A stretch of 10,568 bases of DNA from Acidimicrobiaceae bacterium (GTDB lineage: Bacteria > Actinomycetota > Acidimicrobiia > Acidimicrobiales > Microtrichaceae). The notes under the pieces were generated by a model that was not told the origin of the DNA, made no database searches, and saw only the letters and a list, made by a program, of their open reading frames with translations. The position numbers and the translations under genes were made by a program. The stretch spans positions 1 to 10,568 of the forward strand of contig DORQ01000321.1 of assembly GCA_003514205.1 (NCBI GenBank). Reading direction: 5' to 3'. This document shows positions 7,352 through 10,568 of the stretch, piece by piece (within the stretch, counting starts at the first letter, position 1; every line of letters begins with the position of its first letter).

Positions 7352-7387
7352 GCTCATCTGAACTGACACTCGACTGGACTGGGGAAT

Positions 7388-8167
7388 TCAGCGAGAGAGC
7401 AGCGCCATCACTTCGGCCACAGTTACTCCCGGCTGGGGATCCTCACACCACCAGGTGGCTCCAACCTGGGCCCACTGCTCCATCGAGGAGCCTTGCGAAG
7501 CGAGGGCAACAACATCGAATCCATCGAGCCCACCACGATGTTGGCAGATCACATCGATCAGCGGTGCCAACTCACCTGGGGTGAGCTCAATGGGAAACAA
7601 TCCCTGCGCACCAGCAGCTCGGCGAAGTGGGCCGGGGTTCATCGTGCGGGCAGCAATCCAGAAGGGCACCGGAGACTGAACCGGCGACGGAAGGAACTGC
7701 ACGTCAGTCGCACGAAAGAACTCCCCCTCGTGGTGAACCAGCTCCCCGCTGAGCAGCTCAGCAATGAGGCCAAGGCCCTCATCGAGCAAGCGAGCCCGGT
7801 CACTCTGCGCAAGGATCTCGCCGAATGCGGAGAGTTCCCGCCCGGTATCAACCCCAAGTCCGAATCCCACGATGAGCCGACCGTTGCTGAGGCGGTCGAG
7901 GGTTGCAATCTCGCGCGCCAGCTTCTGGGGCCGTCGTCGAACGAGGGGCGTCACCATCGGCCCTAGGCGTATCCTGGTTGTGCTCGCGGCGATCCCCGCC
8001 AAGGCAATCCATGGGTCGGCAACTGGGCGGGGAGGATCTGGCCTCATCACATGGTCCCAGAGGAACAGCCCGTCCCACCCTGCGGCCTCTGCTGCCTGGG
8101 CGATCTCGATGAGCGCCGCCGGCTCGGCACATTCGTCGAAGGGCGGAAGGAACAGCGCTCGCTTCAT
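7388..8167 (-). CDS. LLM-class (luciferase-like) flavin/F420-dependent oxidoreductase
   Basis: A 259-residue TIM-barrel oxidoreductase of the bacterial luciferase-like superfamily, whose members use FMN or F420 to oxidise or reduce small molecules. Diagnostic stretches are AAEAAGWDGLFLWDHV (25-40), DPWIALAGIAASTTRIRLGP (51-70), VTPLVRRRPQKLAREIATLD (72-91) and LSNGRLIVGFGLG (93-105). The substrate cannot be read from sequence; in actinobacteria many such proteins are F420-dependent. At 259 residues it is on the short side for the superfamily, but the frame is intact. I chose the ATG at 8167: AAGGAAG lies 11 bases upstream and the conserved MKRALFLPP strand begins there. An in-frame start at 8215 would overlap cinA. 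It follows cinA by only 19 bases and is probably cotranscribed with it. It interrupts the more usual cinA-recA neighbourhood. Confidence 0.9.
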   Translation of the reverse strand: MKRALFLPPFDECAEPAALIEIAQAAEAAGWDGLFLWDHVMRPDPPRPVADPWIALAGIAASTTRIRLGPMVTPLVRRRPQKLAREIATLDRLSNGRLIVGFGLGVDTGRELSAFGEILAQSDRARLLDEGLGLIAELLSGELVHHEGEFFRATDVQFLPSPVQSPVPFWIAARTMNPGPLRRAAGAQGLFPIELTPGELAPLIDVICQHRGGLDGFDVVALASQGSSMEQWAQVGATWWCEDPQPGVTVAEVMALLSR

Positions 8168-8186
8168 TCTCAATGCCGCTTCCTTA

Positions 8187-9461
8187 TCACTGCGAGGTCG
8201 GACCCTGAGCCTCAAGCTTGCTTCTGAGCAGGTTCAGCACGGTAATGCAGCTGAATTCGCGCACTTGCTGGCGGCGACCCGGAAGACGCAGTTCGATGGC
8301 GCTGATATCGCCAGCAAGGTCGACGGCGAGGCAGACCGTGCCTGGTGGCCGACCTTCCGATGACTCTGGTCCAGCAACTCCAGTCAGCCCAAGTCCGACA
8401 TCCGCGCCGAGGAGTTTGCGGACCCCTGTTGCCATTGCCTCAGCAGCCTCACACGTCACCACTGGCCCCTCTGGCACGCCAAGCAGGGAGAACTTCGTAT
8501 CCGATGCGTAGGTCACAACTCCCCCGCGGAAGACCTTCGACGCACCCGCAACATCGACGAGACGTGATGCCACAAGGCCTCCTGTCAGCGACTCAGCAAC
8601 CGCAAGCGTGAGATCTGCTGCCCCCAACGCTGCGAGCACCACAGACTCCATGGAGTCATCATCTGCCCCGAAGACGATGTCTCCAAGAATTCGGCGAACC
8701 CGTGCCTCCTCGTCAGCCAGCAGCACATCGGCTTCGTCATCGGTGCTGGCCTTCGCGGTCATCCGGACTTTCAGACCCTCGATGCCTGAGGCCAAAAACG
8801 CGAGCGTTGGGTTGCCAAGCTCATCGAGCTCAAGAATCCGATCTGAGAGTAGTTCTGCGATGCCTGACTCGGATTGACCCCAAGTCTTGAGCGTTCTGCT
8901 CCGAATAACTGCCGTCTCACCGCTCCGGTCACGAAGGTCAGGAATCACCGTCCCGAGAATCATCTCCTTCATCTCCCACGGAACTCCAGGTACGGCGTAG
9001 ATCACCTTTTCGCCACCAGACGCTTCGCCAGAGCTCGAGACTGGACACACCAGACCTGGAGCAGTGCCCGGTTGTTGTTCAATGAAACGAGAACCTGCAG
9101 GCCGAAAAGCCTGCAGGAGGTTGTTGTCTGGCATGTCGCGACCGCGTGATCCAAACATGTGGCGAATGAGGTCGGCCTTGTCCTCATCGAACACCAGCTC
9201 TTGGTCGAGCACCAAGGCGATGGCTTGACGAGTGAGATCATCCTGAGTTGGCCCGAGACCGCCGCAACAAATCACCGCGTCGGACCTGCCAAGGGCATCG
9301 CGAATAGCTGACACAATTCGCTCGACGTTGTCTCCCACCTTTACCTGAAGATGGGTATCGAGGCCTGCCAATGCCAGCTGTTCTCCGATCCAACTTGAAT
9401 TCGTATCGATAATCTGGCCGAGCAGGAGTTCGGTTCCAACGGCTATCACTTCAACTCGCAT
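8187..9461 (-). CDS. cinA: CinA: competence/damage-inducible protein, NMN amidohydrolase
   Basis: A 424-residue protein with both domains of full-length CinA. The N-terminal COG1058/MoCF-like domain (about 1-170) shows VGTELLLGQIIDTNS (8-22), the GGLGPTQDD loop (67-75) and PGVPWEM (159-164 region). The C-terminal CinA/PncC domain (about 270-415) shows AESLTGG (289-295) and GLTGVAGP (358-365). From family knowledge, the C-terminal domain hydrolyses nicotinamide mononucleotide to nicotinate mononucleotide, and the N-terminal domain has ADP-ribose pyrophosphatase activity in some bacteria. Together they salvage or detoxify pyridine-nucleotide products, including those of DNA ligase. A link to competence comes from streptococci and need not apply here. 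The ATG at 9461 begins the conserved first strand (MRVEVIAVGTE). It lies 70 bases beyond pgsA, in the same direction. Confidence 0.95.
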   Translation of the reverse strand: MRVEVIAVGTELLLGQIIDTNSSWIGEQLALAGLDTHLQVKVGDNVERIVSAIRDALGRSDAVICCGGLGPTQDDLTRQAIALVLDQELVFDEDKADLIRHMFGSRGRDMPDNNLLQAFRPAGSRFIEQQPGTAPGLVCPVSSSGEASGGEKVIYAVPGVPWEMKEMILGTVIPDLRDRSGETAVIRSRTLKTWGQSESGIAELLSDRILELDELGNPTLAFLASGIEGLKVRMTAKASTDDEADVLLADEEARVRRILGDIVFGADDDSMESVVLAALGAADLTLAVAESLTGGLVASRLVDVAGASKVFRGGVVTYASDTKFSLLGVPEGPVVTCEAAEAMATGVRKLLGADVGLGLTGVAGPESSEGRPPGTVCLAVDLAGDISAIELRLPGRRQQVREFSCITVLNLLRSKLEAQGPTSQ

Positions 9462-9531
9462 GGTGGCGAGGCTACCCCTCAGGGCACGCTCGCGGAGCCG
9501 AGGCTTCTGGCGGAGCGCTCAAGCAGCCACC

Positions 9532-10185
9532 TCAACGAGCCATCGAGGTTGCCGCGCGCTGGCCAGCCACAAAGTACTGGGCTCCGGAAATCAGCCCGAG
9601 CACCACTCCAATCCACAGGGTCGAGTCAGCGAGCCACTCGGCCTCATTGGTTGGCGGCAAGGTCACCCACCCAACGGCAGCAAGTTGCAGAAACGCCTTC
9701 CATTTCGCCAGTTTCGAGGCCGGCACGGCCAATCCGCGAGTCGCAAATCGAGAGCGAAACCAGCTCACTGCAAGTTCGCGAACACTGATCAACGCCAATG
9801 CAATGACTGGGAATCTTCCCGTCCAACACAGAATCCCGATCCCGCCGAGCACCAGGATCTTGTCTGCCAACGGATCAAGAAATGCCCCGGAACGGGTGGT
9901 CCCGTACTTCCGAGCGAGGATTCCGTCGATCAGGTCGGTGGTGGACAGCACGAACCACAATGCAGCCAGCGGCCAGGAACTGGAGGTAGCCGTTCGGTAG
10001 AGGAGCAAGAACGCAACGGGTGACGCCAGAATCCTTGCCAGCGTCACTGCGTTGGCGGGTGTCAGGATCGCTGATGGGCCAAAAGTTGCCCGAGCCTCGG
10101 CGAATGCCGCTCCCCGCCCATCTCGAGTGCCCTGCTCGCTGCTCACGTCAGCGCCTTCGGTGTTGCTGTCCTGCGAGTCACTCAC
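9532..10185 (-). CDS. pgsA: CDP-diacylglycerol-glycerol-3-phosphate 3-phosphatidyltransferase
   Basis: A 217-residue integral membrane enzyme of the CDP-alcohol phosphatidyltransferase family. It makes phosphatidylglycerophosphate from CDP-diacylglycerol and glycerol 3-phosphate. The signature reads DLIDGILAR (84-92), then G100, D104 and D108 (GAFLDPLADK, 100-109). There are several hydrophobic helices (about 45-63, 72-88, 110-122, 126-141, 164-176, 188-206) and the conserved ISVREL (133-138). Residues 1-38 are a polar, poorly conserved tail. The start is GTG at 10185, overlapping the rimO stop as GTGA, which indicates coupled translation. Only seven residues separate AR from the following Gly, where the common motif has eight or nine. 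Other family members such as phosphatidylinositol phosphate synthase are possible, but the rimO/cinA context and the LDPLADK segment favour PgsA. Confidence 0.92.
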   Translation of the reverse strand: MSDSQDSNTEGADVSSEQGTRDGRGAAFAEARATFGPSAILTPANAVTLARILASPVAFLLLYRTATSSSWPLAALWFVLSTTDLIDGILARKYGTTRSGAFLDPLADKILVLGGIGILCWTGRFPVIALALISVRELAVSWFRSRFATRGLAVPASKLAKWKAFLQLAAVGWVTLPPTNEAEWLADSTLWIGVVLGLISGAQYFVAGQRAATSMAR

Positions 10186-10568
10186 GACGCTACGAGATCT
10201 GGTCCAAGCGCATTGGTCACCGTGAGCGTCACAAAGGAACCGGGAACCAAGTGCTCGGGTACCTGAACGATGCCATCAATCTCGGGGGCCTCCCGAAATG
10301 AACGCGCCTCGCCGATAGCATCGACCAACACCTCGATCTGTGTGCCAATCAGGCTGTCTCGCCGGGCCGCGGTGATTCCGTCCTGCAATTCCCGCAGCTC
10401 CGCGATTCGGTCAGATCTCAGCTCCTCTGGAACTTGATCCGCCAGGGTGGCTGCATGGGTAGATTCCTCCGCCGAGTATTCAAAGAAGCCGCACCAATCC
10501 AGTTGCGCTGCACTCACAAACTCCAAGAGCTCATCTTGATCGTGCTCGGTCTCACCCGGATACCCAAC
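10182..10568 (-). CDS. rimO: RimO, ribosomal protein S12 methylthiotransferase, C-terminal 128 residues (5' end outside the window)
   Basis: The frame enters from the right edge and ends at 10182. The visible start VGYPGETEHDQDELLEFV matches the radical-SAM/MTTase family segment 'vGfPGET..df..Ll.Fv'. It is followed by LDWCGFFEYSAEE, which is typical of RimO, and a linker helix with DQVPEELRSDR. A C-terminal TRAM domain then shows EAPEIDGIVQV, typical of RimO rather than MiaB. RimO adds a methylthio group to an aspartate of ribosomal protein S12. The cysteine cluster binding the 4Fe-4S centre lies outside the window. The gene's stop overlaps the pgsA GTG. Confidence 0.93.
   Translation of the reverse strand, partial: VGYPGETEHDQDELLEFVSAAQLDWCGFFEYSAEESTHAATLADQVPEELRSDRIAELRELQDGITAARRDSLIGTQIEVLVDAIGEARSFREAPEIDGIVQVPEHLVPGSFVTLTVTNALGPDLVAS

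Overview
The window reads as chromosomal DNA of a moderately GC-rich actinobacterium. The gene order rimO-pgsA-cinA-(LLM)-recA is the conserved actinobacterial neighbourhood, and the recA promoter carries a CGAAC-N4-GTTCG LexA box of the Gram-positive/actinobacterial type. An Acidimicrobiia-like lineage would fit, but that is inference. No mobile element, CRISPR array, tRNA or rRNA gene is visible. All genes except one small cupin gene lie on the minus strand.

Right-hand block (7388-10568, minus strand, transcribed right to left). This is a tight run: the 3' end of rimO (ribosomal protein S12 methylthiotransferase), pgsA (phosphatidylglycerophosphate synthase, GTGA overlap with rimO), cinA (two-domain competence/damage protein and NMN amidohydrolase) and a luciferase-like F420/flavin monooxygenase gene. 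A 292-bp spacer (7096-7387) follows. It holds a LexA-controlled promoter and a long leader for recA (6046-7095). RecA is intact and has no intein. No recX follows it.

Middle (5577-6065). A small plus-strand cupin gene of the ureidoglycine-aminohydrolase (DUF861) type converges on recA and overlaps its end by 20 bp. A 132-bp divergent spacer separates it from the left-hand operon.

Left-hand block (1-5576, minus strand). This is a three-gene operon: a YqiJ/NfeD-like membrane protein with a C-terminal OB-fold-like region, a 667-residue YqiK-type flotillin (SPFH), and a very large protein running off the left edge. That last gene starts at a GTGA overlap with the flotillin stop and stays open for 971 codons. 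Its middle matches the DUF3686 region of the so-called 'DNA repair ATPase' family; the AAA+ part would lie beyond the window. This membrane-scaffold plus giant-ATPase module is the least understood and most interesting content here. The rest is housekeeping: translation quality, phospholipid synthesis, NAD salvage and recombination/SOS.
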